Assembly: GCA_947575235.1 (NCBI GenBank)
Contig: CANPMT010000035.1
Span: 1-34,857 of the forward strand
DNA from: an uncultured Porphyromonadaceae bacterium
GTDB taxonomy: Bacteria > Bacteroidota > Bacteroidia > Bacteroidales > Muribaculaceae
Direction of reading: 5' to 3'
Length of the DNA: 34,857 nucleotides
Part shown: one piece after another, positions 25,068 to 32,939 of the stretch
Layout of the letters: each line of letters opens with the position of its first letter
How positions within the stretch are numbered: position 1 is the first letter of the stretch
Made by a program: the position numbers and the translations under genes
The notes under the pieces: model-generated
Told to the model about the DNA's origin: nothing
The model's input: the letters and a program-made list of their open reading frames with translations, nothing else
Databases searched by the model: none

Positions 25068-26191
25068 TGACAGGCAACTTTGATACTTCCACGCCTATCT
25101 CCCACTCTCACCCTCGCCTCGCTGAGGGGGTGAAATTGCTGAGACGGCTCATAGCCGTGCCCTCCCTCTCACGTCAGGAGGAGGGAACGGCCGATATTTG
25201 GGAGGAGTGGCTACGCGAGAAAGGGGTGGCCAATGTGGAGCGGCTGCATAACAACGTCTTCGCGGTGGCACCCGGGTTCCGTCCGGGTCGCCCCACCCTT
25301 ATGCTCAATTCGCATCACGATACTGTGAAACCCTCCCCCTCCTATACCCGCGACCCTTTCTCACCGGTCATCGAGGGTGACCGTCTGTACGGATTGGGTA
25401 GCAACGACGCAGGGGCGTCGGGTGTGGCTCTCGCCGCCACTTTTCTCGACCTGAAGGATCGTGACGACCTCCCCTATAACCTCATCTTCGCCATAACGGC
25501 GGCCGAGGAGGTGATGGGAGAATTGGGAATGCGGGCATTCCTTCCACATCTGGCGGAACGAGGACTTACACCCGACATGGTGCTTGTGGGTGAACCCACG
25601 GATATGCAGCCGGCTATAGCGGAGCGTGGTCTGTTGGTGTTTGACGCAGTTGCAACCGGCAAGTCGGGTCATGCCGCGCGTGCCGAGGGTATAAATGCCA
25701 TCTACCGCGCCATGGAGGATATCAATACTCTCCGCAATTTCACCACAGAGAGGGTTAGCGACGTGTTGGGACCGATAAAAGTGTCTGTGACAATGATTGA
25801 GGCCGGCACACAGCATAATGTGGTGCCCGATTGCTGTAAGTATGTTGTGGATGTGCGCACCACTGATGCCTACACCAACGAGGAGACTGTTGAACTGCTC
25901 CGCAATGCTGTGAAATGGAGTGAGCTGACACCGCGTTCCACCCGTGTGCATGCTTCGGTCATCGGTCTTGACCATCCCTTGGTGAAAGCCGCTGTCGAGG
26001 CGGGACGCATACCATTTGTCTCCCCCACAACCTCCGACATGGCCCTGATGCATGGCATACCGTCGCTGAAGATGGGTCCCGGCAAATCCGAACGCTCCCA
26101 CACAGCCGACGAATTCGTGCTCATCTCTGAAATCAACGAGGCTCTAAACCTCTACCCCATGCTCCTATCCAGCCACATCAAAAAGTTATAG
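25064..26191 (+). CDS. argE: N-acylcitrulline/N-acylornithine deacylase (M20 family)
   Basis: This 375-aa M20 metallopeptidase has its metal ligands visible in NSHHDTV (His), GSNDAGAS (Asp), AAEEVMGE (Glu-Glu, catalytic and ligand), GEPTDM and, near the end, SERSHTADEFV (His). It removes the N-acyl group. With a succinylornithine-type ArgF', the substrate would be N-succinylcitrulline, releasing citrulline for ArgG. The start at 25064 overlaps the argB stop as ATGA; a second ATG follows at once. It lies 4 bp before argH. Confidence 0.92.
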   Translation: MMTGNFDTSTPISHSHPRLAEGVKLLRRLIAVPSLSRQEEGTADIWEEWLREKGVANVERLHNNVFAVAPGFRPGRPTLMLNSHHDTVKPSPSYTRDPFSPVIEGDRLYGLGSNDAGASGVALAATFLDLKDRDDLPYNLIFAITAAEEVMGELGMRAFLPHLAERGLTPDMVLVGEPTDMQPAIAERGLLVFDAVATGKSGHAARAEGINAIYRAMEDINTLRNFTTERVSDVLGPIKVSVTMIEAGTQHNVVPDCCKYVVDVRTTDAYTNEETVELLRNAVKWSELTPRSTRVHASVIGLDHPLVKAAVEAGRIPFVSPTTSDMALMHGIPSLKMGPGKSERSHTADEFVLISEINEALNLYPMLLSSHIKKL

Positions 26192-26195
26192 TTAT

Positions 26196-27494
26196 ATGCA
26201 ATTATGGAACAAAGGCTTCGAGCCTGATCAATCAATAGAGAATTATACCGTAGGGCACGACCGTGAGCTCGACCTCCGTCTTGCCCGCTACGATGTCATG
26301 GGCTCCATGGCTCATATTAAGATGCTTGAGAAAATCGGTCTGCTTACAGCCGATGAGCTGAATCTCCTTCTACCCGCTCTCCAGGAGATTGCCGACACCA
26401 TCGAACGTGGCGAGTTTGTCATCGAGGATGGAGTGGAGGATGTGCATTCCCAGGTGGAGTTCATGCTCACCGCCAAATTGGGCGACGTGGGGAAGAAGAT
26501 TCATTCAGGACGTTCGCGCAACGACCAGGTGTTGGTAGACCTTAAACTCTTCTTCCGCGACGAACTCAAGCGTATCACGGAGGCGGTTAACCGTCTCTTC
26601 GTCCGACTCCAGGAGCTCTCGGAGGAGCACCGCGACAAACTGATGCCCGGCTACACCCATCTTCAGGTGGCAATGCCGTCGTCGTTCGGGTTATGGTTCG
26701 GGGCTTATGCTGAGTCGCTTGCCGATGACATGCAATTAGTGTTGGCGGCTTACAACATAGCCAATCAGAATCCGCTTGGGTCAGCGGCAGGTTACGGTTC
26801 CTCATTCCCGCTTGACCGGGAGATGACCACTGAGCTGTTAGGGTTTGACTCTCCGCATTATAACGTTGTGGCTGCACAGATGAGCCGAGGCAAGACGGAG
26901 CGTGCCGTAGCCTCTGCCATAGCAGCCGTGGCCTCGACACTTGGTCATCTGGCCATGGATGTGTGCATGTGGATGTGCAATAATTTCGGCTTCGTAAAGT
27001 TTCCTGATGAACTCACCACAGGGTCGAGCATCATGCCTCACAAGAAGAATCCTGATGTGTTTGAGATAATGCGAGGGAAGTGCAACCGTCTGCAGTCGCT
27101 CCCCAACGAGCTGACCATCCTCACGGCCAATCTTCCGTTGGGCTATAACCGCGACCTCCAGCTTATGAAAGATATAGTTTTCCCGGCCACCACTTCATTG
27201 ATCGAGAGTCTCGACATGGCCACCTTCATGCTGGGTCATATTGAGGTTAAGGATAACATTCTTGATGATCCGCGCTACGATTACATCTTCACTGTCGAGG
27301 ATGTGAACCGTCTTGTGTTGGAGGGAGTACCCTTCCGCGACGCCTACCGCCAAGTAGGGCTGTCGGTTCAGGATGGCACCTACCGACCCACGCGCGAGGT
27401 ACACCACACTCATCTCGGCAGCATAGGCAACCCCGCCACCGCTCAGATAGCCGCCAAGATGGCCTCCCTCACCTCCCGCATCCTCTCTGTTTAA
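26196..27494 (+). CDS. argH: Argininosuccinate lyase
   Basis: This 432-aa fumarase/aspartase-superfamily enzyme splits argininosuccinate to arginine and fumarate. Motifs are VEDVHSQVEFML, HSGRSRNDQVLVDLKL, PGYTHLQVAMPSSFG and the signature GSSIMPHKKNPDVFEIMRG with the catalytic Ser. It is the last gene of the arginine operon. Its final 26 bp overlap the 3' end of a convergent ATPase gene and no terminator hairpin is visible between them. Confidence 0.96.
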   Translation: MQLWNKGFEPDQSIENYTVGHDRELDLRLARYDVMGSMAHIKMLEKIGLLTADELNLLLPALQEIADTIERGEFVIEDGVEDVHSQVEFMLTAKLGDVGKKIHSGRSRNDQVLVDLKLFFRDELKRITEAVNRLFVRLQELSEEHRDKLMPGYTHLQVAMPSSFGLWFGAYAESLADDMQLVLAAYNIANQNPLGSAAGYGSSFPLDREMTTELLGFDSPHYNVVAAQMSRGKTERAVASAIAAVASTLGHLAMDVCMWMCNNFGFVKFPDELTTGSSIMPHKKNPDVFEIMRGKCNRLQSLPNELTILTANLPLGYNRDLQLMKDIVFPATTSLIESLDMATFMLGHIEVKDNILDDPRYDYIFTVEDVNRLVLEGVPFRDAYRQVGLSVQDGTYRPTREVHHTHLGSIGNPATAQIAAKMASLTSRILSV

Positions 27495-29073
27495 CCGGAT
27501 CCACCCTCGTCACTGCGTAATCCTGAATGGTGCGGGTTGCTGACGAGAAATTAATGCCTATAAGGTAAATTGGCAGACCAAATCTTAGATATGGCAGCTG
27601 ATAATGCTTTTGCTCAATCTGAAGCAGTGCATCTTCGGCTGTCTTATCTAATTTCAATTCTATGATATAAATAAATCTATTACATCTGATTACCACGTCA
27701 ATGCGTCCATCGGAAGTCTCTGTTTCAACCTGGGTGTCAAGTCCGATGAGATTAAAGATTATGAATAGATTGTTTTCATAGAATATCTCAGGCTGCTTTT
27801 TGGTAAGTGTATATGATATCGAGGCAAGAAATCTTTTGAGATGATTGATAAACTTATCTACATCTCCGTTATTGGCATATTCTTGCAGTTTGTCTATATC
27901 CCGGTTAAGTGTTGACTGCGACAAGCTGCTGGCAATGGGGAGCAGCCCATGCATGATGCCATCCCTCACCTCCTGATTGGGAATGCCGAGTATGTAGGCA
28001 GACCCGGAAGTATTTTTACCTTTTATAGTTAGATAACCGGTCTGAAAAAGAAGCGCCTCAAGCGAAAAACCTTCACTGTCATTTATTGTCAGTTCAGTTT
28101 CCCTCATCATTGGCGAGAGGAGCTCTTTCAGAGGTTGCGTCTCCGATAATGAAGCCATCCGCTTCCAAAGGAATTCAGAAGTGCCCGATGAAAACCAATA
28201 AGATTTCAGCTCACCCTCATCAAAAGCCTGTAACAGACTGAAGGGGTTATACACATCTACCGACAAATCACCAAAATGATAGCCATCATACATATCTTTC
28301 AGCCTTCTTGACGCCTCCTCATAGGAGAAACCATTAATATCTGCTACCCTTGTAATACCATCCCGACACATCTCCTGAAGTTCGTCGGCAGAGATGCCGC
28401 ATATCCCGGCAAACCTACGGTTTAGCGTGATGTCCTGGAGATTATTCAGGCCGCTGAATACTGACATTCTGTTGAACCGGGTAATACCGGTCAGGAAACA
28501 GAAGCGTATGTTGGCAGATTCTGACTTCAACACCGAATACACACCTTTAAGTGTACCGCGCATCTTCTCATGTTGTTCCTTATCGTCAAGGGTCGAGAAA
28601 AGCGCGTTGTCATATTCATCCACCAATACCACCACACCTTTTCCTGATTGCTGGGCTGCCCTTCTGATGATGCCTCGGAACCGCATGGCTATGCTTGTCT
28701 CCTCGGGCTCCTTGCCATAAAGCTTCTCCCAAGCACTGATATCAGCTTGGAGAATAGCTTCCAAGCCTTCATGACGCGACATATTATCAGTTGAAAGATC
28801 AAGACGCAATACCGGATATGAATGCCAGTCTGATTCAAGCGACGCTATCGCCAGCCCATCGAACAATTGCTTCTCACCTCTGAAATATGCTTCAAGGGTA
28901 GATACAAGCATACTCTTTCCGAAGCGCCTCGGACGACTGAGGAAATAATACTTTCCACCGGTCACAAGTTCATAGACATAGCGTGTCTTATCCACATAGA
29001 ACATGCCGTTCCGGCGGATACCTGCAAAATCGGAATCACCAATCGGATAAACTATCCTTCTATCCATAATCAC
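27469..29073 (-). CDS. AAA-ATPase-like protein with PD-(D/E)XK nuclease domain
   Basis: This 534-aa protein belongs to a family very common in Bacteroidales, with the domains AAA-ATPase_like and PDDEXK_9. The N-terminus has the family pattern YPIGDSDFAGIRRNGMFYVDKT, a Walker A-like loop SRPRRFGKSML (residues 47-57) and a Walker B segment GVVVLVDEYDNAL. The C-terminus has DGRIDVVIRCNRFIYIIELKLD, a plausible D...ExK nuclease core. The role is not established; mobile or defence functions have been suggested. It is convergent with argH and overlaps it by 26 bp, its last eight or so codons being antisense to argH. An ATG two codons in (29067) is an equally good start. Confidence 0.85.
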   Translation of the reverse strand: MIMDRRIVYPIGDSDFAGIRRNGMFYVDKTRYVYELVTGGKYYFLSRPRRFGKSMLVSTLEAYFRGEKQLFDGLAIASLESDWHSYPVLRLDLSTDNMSRHEGLEAILQADISAWEKLYGKEPEETSIAMRFRGIIRRAAQQSGKGVVVLVDEYDNALFSTLDDKEQHEKMRGTLKGVYSVLKSESANIRFCFLTGITRFNRMSVFSGLNNLQDITLNRRFAGICGISADELQEMCRDGITRVADINGFSYEEASRRLKDMYDGYHFGDLSVDVYNPFSLLQAFDEGELKSYWFSSGTSEFLWKRMASLSETQPLKELLSPMMRETELTINDSEGFSLEALLFQTGYLTIKGKNTSGSAYILGIPNQEVRDGIMHGLLPIASSLSQSTLNRDIDKLQEYANNGDVDKFINHLKRFLASISYTLTKKQPEIFYENNLFIIFNLIGLDTQVETETSDGRIDVVIRCNRFIYIIELKLDKTAEDALLQIEQKHYQLPYLRFGLPIYLIGINFSSATRTIQDYAVTRVDPVKQRGCGR

Positions 29074-29205
29074 ATCTCTTTCTTTAATAACGGCGAATTA
29101 TCCCATAATGTTATAACTTGGCCATTATCCGCAAACGTGTTTGAGACCAAGTTCCCGTCGAAGCACCCACATACATGATAATATTTAAAAGATTTGCTTA
29201 AATAA

Positions 29206-29240
29206 TGTTTGGCAGTTTCATAAAAAGATTTTAACTTTGC
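29206..29240 (+). promoter_or_regulatory. Promoter of the immunity-like gene, copy A of a 35-bp repeat
   Basis: TTTG (29208-29211), 20 bp, then TAACTTTGC (29232-29240) form a textbook Bacteroidota promoter, 28 bp before the start at 29268. The 35 bp at 29206-29240 recur at 30609-30643 with four mismatches, including most of the spacer, which promoter function alone would not conserve. Confidence 0.8.
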
Positions 29241-29267
29241 CACTGTCAACCACTAACAGCTCTGATT

Positions 29268-30590
29268 ATGGCAAAGAGGATTGTAACTAAGCCTGGATTT
29301 GTGTACAGCGCAAACATCGACGGGAAATACAAACGATATTTCCAGTACATCTGCAAAGATGCATCAAATCTTTACAGTGAAGTCATCAAGGTGTTTAAGC
29401 CAGTCTATCCTATTGAGGCTAGTCCAGATTTGGAACATGTAGTGAAGGAGGATGTTTTGTTTTATGCCCATACAATAATTTGCATCGGCATACACGAGGG
29501 TATATGGAAAAAAGAAGGTAAACAACCTGTTGATAATGATGAGCTGTCCTCAATCTTATTCGGTTCGGCTAACCTAGTAATTAGTCCTACAGAAGGAGGA
29601 TTGACTTACAAAATACCTCGATCTTTTAGAATCAATCCTCCTCGAAATTGGTATGTCTGGAAAGTTAATGGAGAACGCATCTTTTATGAGAATCTCCCAA
29701 CCTCATTGTATGATAAGTTAGAGTTGGGAGACGTATATTCTTTTCGAACGATATTGAGTAGGATGAAGTATGGGGTTTATTATACTCCACTGCATGAGTA
29801 TTCTGTTATTAGACACGATCCATTGCCCAATGTCGACATCTATCTTAAAAGAGAGACAGATGGAAATTTGTATTACTTCCATTATCGCGGTAATACTCTT
29901 GTGGAAGAGATGATTATCACAAATAGCACAGTTATAAGACTTTCAGAAGAGAAACGCAAATATGATGGATACGAATTGACAACAAAGAAATTTGGTGAAA
30001 CCTATTGCTCATTTGATGATTTCATCACTGAAGAGGAATTCCTCGCAGCCTGGAATCAAGCACATGATACAATTCATTCTGATATAAAAGATTCACATCA
30101 TGCCGATGTGAAAAATACAAATCATACTGATATAAAAGACGAGATTATGAAAGAGGAAGTTTTTCAGTCAGATGCCAACAATGATTCTGACGACGTGGAG
30201 TACATCATGCGCAATGACTACCTGTCGGTATTTCCTAACGGAGCCGGAGAGGTGACGGTCTATTTCGACATCGAAAGCGAGGTGCCGTATGAGATCGGCA
30301 ATCAGATGGAGGAGATAGATGACCGGGCTTATATGAATGGCTGCGGTTGGGAAGGGTTGCTCAATTTCGTTATCAAGACCCGTCACCCGGAACTTGCTGA
30401 TACCTTCGAGACCGATTGCGAAGGAGGAACGTATGTGGCGCTCTTCCCCGATGATGCCGAAGGAGCCAAAAATGCCCGCAAACTCGGTGAAATCATCGTC
30501 TCTCTCATCGACAACAAGGAGGAACTCTTCCGAATTGTCCGCGAACATGCCGACGACATCTGCTGGGATGAGCTGGATTGCGAGGATTAA
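29268..30590 (+). CDS. Chimeric immunity-like protein with C-terminal Imm51-like domain
   Basis: This 440-aa protein has three parts. Residues 1-265 are an unrecognised domain starting KPGFVYSANIDGKYKRYFQY, similar in feel to Imm26-type folds. Residues 269-292 are three 8-residue repeats with the pattern x-H-x-D-(I/V)-K-x-x. Residues about 305-440 (DYLSVFPNGAGEV, DDRAYMNGCGWEGLLNFVI, LFRIVREHADDICWD) resemble Imm51, a polymorphic-toxin immunity family. The DNA of the first two parts is AT-rich; the last part (from about 30170) is GC-richer, like the host. A Met codon at 30147, just after the repeats, could be the old start of a separate Imm51 gene. No toxin gene is next to it. It is likely cytoplasmic, with no signal peptide. 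Confidence 0.7.
   Translation: MAKRIVTKPGFVYSANIDGKYKRYFQYICKDASNLYSEVIKVFKPVYPIEASPDLEHVVKEDVLFYAHTIICIGIHEGIWKKEGKQPVDNDELSSILFGSANLVISPTEGGLTYKIPRSFRINPPRNWYVWKVNGERIFYENLPTSLYDKLELGDVYSFRTILSRMKYGVYYTPLHEYSVIRHDPLPNVDIYLKRETDGNLYYFHYRGNTLVEEMIITNSTVIRLSEEKRKYDGYELTTKKFGETYCSFDDFITEEEFLAAWNQAHDTIHSDIKDSHHADVKNTNHTDIKDEIMKEEVFQSDANNDSDDVEYIMRNDYLSVFPNGAGEVTVYFDIESEVPYEIGNQMEEIDDRAYMNGCGWEGLLNFVIKTRHPELADTFETDCEGGTYVALFPDDAEGAKNARKLGEIIVSLIDNKEELFRIVREHADDICWDELDCED
30072..30143 (+). repeat. Three 24-bp in-frame tandem repeats
   Basis: Units at 30072-30095, 30096-30119 and 30120-30143 encode IHSDIKDS, HHADVKNT and NHTDIKDE. They form the linker between the AT-rich N-terminal and GC-richer C-terminal parts of the immunity-like gene. 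The units are imperfect, so they are not a fresh slippage product. Confidence 0.8.
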
Positions 30591-30608
30591 TTTATTTTTT
30601 TGAAGAAT

Positions 30609-30643
30609 TGTTTGGTGGTTTTACAAAAAGATTTTAACTTTGC
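30609..30643 (+). promoter_or_regulatory. Promoter of the leu/citramalate operon, copy B of the 35-bp repeat
   Basis: TTTG (30611-30614), 20 bp, TAACTTTGC (30635-30643) give an ideal promoter. Transcription would start near 30650, about 250 nt before leuC, leaving room for the leader peptide and attenuator. It matches copy A (29206-29240) at 31 of 35 positions. Confidence 0.85.
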
Positions 30644-30675
30644 AGCCATAAAGTAATTCTTAAACGCAGATATTA

Positions 30676-30750
30676 ATGATTCATAACATTATTATACGAA
30701 TTTCCATTATTCTACGGCACACACCGGTGGGAAGTTCTCTCTGCGCTTAA
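30676..30750 (+). CDS. Isoleucine-rich leader peptide
   Basis: A 24-codon ORF starts MIHNIIIRISIIL and ends with TAA at 30748. Seven of its first twelve codons are Ile (ATT or ATA), with one Leu (CTA) after them. It begins about 26 nt past the predicted transcription start. Its 3' codons overlap the left arm of the antiterminator. This is the layout of ribosome-mediated attenuators: a shortage of charged isoleucine tRNA would stall the ribosome over codons 2-12, leaving the antiterminator arm free. Translation itself is inferred. Confidence 0.8.
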   Translation: MIHNIIIRISIILRHTPVGSSLCA

Positions 30751-30785
30751 AACTTTTTAAACGACTATTACAGAGCCTTTCCACC
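30726..30785 (+). promoter_or_regulatory. Antiterminator of the leu/citramalate attenuator
   Basis: GGTGGGAAG (30726-30734) pairs with CTTTCCACC (30777-30785) with one G-U pair. CTCTG (30739-30743) pairs with CAGAG (30771-30775). Together they make 14 bp with a small internal loop. The right side uses the same bases (30771-30781) as the left arm of the terminator, so the two structures exclude each other. Confidence 0.7.
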
Positions 30786-30808
30786 TTGTGCGAAAGGCTC
30801 TGTTTTTT
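30770..30808 (+). terminator. Attenuator terminator in the leu/citramalate leader
   Basis: A 12-bp perfect stem (30770-30781 with 30792-30803), with core CAGAGCCTTTC, a 10-nt loop, and a run of T at 30803-30808. It lies between the operon promoter and leuC, not after a gene, so it must be read through for leuC to be expressed. Confidence 0.9.
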
Positions 30809-30899
30809 ATCCCGGCATCGCCCGCTGAATTATTCCGGCACCGTTGCCGATAACCCGAACAAGATAACTTAAAGAAACTTTATATACAGGTAAAAAACA

Positions 30900-32297
30900 A
30901 TGGCTAATACTCTGTTTGACAAAATCTGGGACCGCCACGTGGTGCAACACGTCGAGGATGGACCCGAACAACTCTACATCGACCGCCTCTATTGCCATGA
31001 GGTGACAAGCCCCCAGGCTTTCGAGGGGATGCGACGTCGCGGAATCAAATGCTTCCGCCCGGAAAATATCTTCTGTATGCCCGACCATAACACCCCTACC
31101 CACGACCAGGACAAACCGATCGAGGATGAGGTGAGCAAAACGCAGGTGGACACCCTCGCCAAGAATGCGGAGGAGTTCGGTCTTAACCATTTCGGTATGC
31201 TCAATCCCAAAAACGGTATCATCCACGTAGTTGGCCCTGAACGCGGTCTCTCGCTCCCGGGTATGACTATCGTCTGCGGCGACTCTCATACCTCAACTCA
31301 TGGCGCTATGGGTGCCGTGGCTTTCGGCATCGGCACTTCGGAGGTGGAGATGGTGATGGCCTCGCAGTGCATCCTCCAGCAGAAACCTAAATCAATGCGT
31401 ATCAACATCGAGGGGAAACTCGGCAAAGGTGTCACTGCTAAGGATGTGGCGCTTTACCTAATGTCGAAACTTACTACCTCGGGCGCCACAGGTTATTTCG
31501 TGGAGTATGCCGGCGAAGCGGTGCGCGACCTCTCGATGGAGGGACGCCTCACTCTCTGCAACCTCTCGATCGAGATGGGTGCCCGCGGCGGTTTCATAGC
31601 CCCTTACGAGAAGACTTTCGAATATATCAAGGGGCGTGAGTACGCTCCCAAAGGTGAGGCTTGGGATAAGGCTGTGGAGTATTGGAAAACCCTACGCAGT
31701 GGCGACGATTCGGTTTTTGACAAGGAACTGACATTCAAGGCTGAGGATATCGAACCGATGGTGACCTATGGCACCAACCCCGGTATGGGTATGGGCATCA
31801 GTGAGTCTATTCCGGCTCTCGATTCTATCGACGAGGCGGGTAAGGCATCTTACCTCAAGAGTCTCGGCTATATGGGCTTCGAACCGGGTCAGAAACTCAC
31901 CGGAACTCCGGTCGATTATGTATTCTTAGGCGCCTGCACAAATGGCCGCATCGAGGATTTCCGTGCCTTCGCCTCTGTGGTGAAGGGTCGCCGCAAGGCT
32001 CCCGGTGTCACAGCGTGGCTCGTGCCGGGCTCGTGGATGGTGAGCGAACAGATCAAAGCCGAGGGTATCGACAAGGTGCTCGAAGAGGCCGGATTCGAAA
32101 TACGTCAGCCGGGCTGCTCGGCCTGCCTTGCCATGAATGATGACAAGATTCCGGCAGGTAAACTCGCTGTCTCTACCTCCAACCGTAACTTTGAGGGACG
32201 CCAGGGCCCCGGTGCCCGCACCGTCCTCGCCTCTCCGCTCGTGGCGGCCGCCGCTGCCGTTACCGGTGTCATCACTGATCCCCGTGAACTTAATTAA
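30900..32297 (+). CDS. leuC: Isopropylmalate/citramalate isomerase, large subunit
   Basis: This 465-aa aconitase-family subunit works with LeuD to isomerise 2-isopropylmalate to 3-isopropylmalate, and can do the same for citramalate in the pyruvate route to isoleucine. [4Fe-4S] ligands are expected in FLGACTNGR and in [12 protein letters not shown]. Other motifs are [21 protein letters not shown] and [14 protein letters not shown]. The N-terminus [13 protein letters not shown] is typical. It is the first structural gene after the attenuator. Confidence 0.95.
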   Translation: MANTLFDKIWDRHVVQHVEDGPEQLYIDRLYCHEVTSPQAFEGMRRRGIKCFRPENIFCMPDHNTPTHDQDKPIEDEVSKTQVDTLAKNAEEFGLNHFGMLNPKNGIIHVVGPERGLSLPGMTIVCGDSHTSTHGAMGAVAFGIGTSEVEMVMASQCILQQKPKSMRINIEGKLGKGVTAKDVALYLMSKLTTSGATGYFVEYAGEAVRDLSMEGRLTLCNLSIEMGARGGFIAPYEKTFEYIKGREYAPKGEAWDKAVEYWKTLRSGDDSVFDKELTFKAEDIEPMVTYGTNPGMGMGISESIPALDSIDEAGKASYLKSLGYMGFEPGQKLTGTPVDYVFLGACTNGRIEDFRAFASVVKGRRKAPGVTAWLVPGSWMVSEQIKAEGIDKVLEEAGFEIRQPGCSACLAMNDDKIPAGKLAVSTSNRNFEGRQGPGARTVLASPLVAAAAAVTGVITDPRELN

Positions 32298-32309
32298 TCC
32301 GTAATCGCT

Positions 32310-32906
32310 ATGAAACAGAAATTCGATATCATAACAAGCACCTGTGTGCCTCTCCCTCTCGAGAATGTCGACACCGACCAGATTATCCCGGCTCGTTTCC
32401 TGAAAGCCACCACACGCGAGGAGAGTTTCTTCGGCGAAAACCTCTTCCGCGACTGGCGCTACAACGCCGACGGCTCGCTCAATAAGGATTTCGTGCTGAA
32501 TAACCCGAAATATAGCGGTGAGATTCTTGTGGCCGGAAAGAACTTCGGAAGCGGTTCGAGCCGCGAACATGCGGCGTGGGCCATAGCCGGTTACGGATTC
32601 CGCGTGGTGATAAGCAGCTTCTTCGCTGATATCCACAAGAATAATGAGCTCAATAACTTCGTGCTCCCTGTGGTGGTGACTGAGGATTTCCTTGCCAGTC
32701 TCTTCGACTCGATTGAGAATGACCCCGCCACAGTAGTGGAGGTTGACCTCCCCAACCAGACTGTCACCAACAAGGCTACGGGTGAGAGCGAGCGTTTTGA
32801 AATCAACGGCTACAAGAAGTATTGTCTGATGAACGCTCTCGACGACATCGACTTCCTTCTTGAGAACAAAGCAAAGACCGAGGCCTGGGAAGATGCCCGA
32901 CGCTGA
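32310..32906 (+). CDS. leuD: Isopropylmalate/citramalate isomerase, small subunit
   Basis: This 198-aa partner of LeuC provides the swivelling substrate-recognition domain. Motifs are LPLENVDTDQIIPARFLK and NFGSGSSREHAAWAIAGYG. It starts 12 bp after leuC. Length is normal for the family. Confidence 0.95.
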   Translation: MKQKFDIITSTCVPLPLENVDTDQIIPARFLKATTREESFFGENLFRDWRYNADGSLNKDFVLNNPKYSGEILVAGKNFGSGSSREHAAWAIAGYGFRVVISSFFADIHKNNELNNFVLPVVVTEDFLASLFDSIENDPATVVEVDLPNQTVTNKATGESERFEINGYKKYCLMNALDDIDFLLENKAKTEAWEDARR

Positions 32907-32939
32907 GACGGGCGAGGCCTTAACGAATAATCAGTTGCT

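Larger units (their letters stand above)
30591..30899 (+). other. Leader region of the leu/citramalate operon
   Basis: This 309-bp gap holds the promoter, a leader peptide with many Ile codons, and an antiterminator/terminator pair, listed separately. Past the terminator, a small hairpin (CGGCA 30836-30840 with TGCCG 30845-30849) precedes leuC. Confidence 0.8.
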
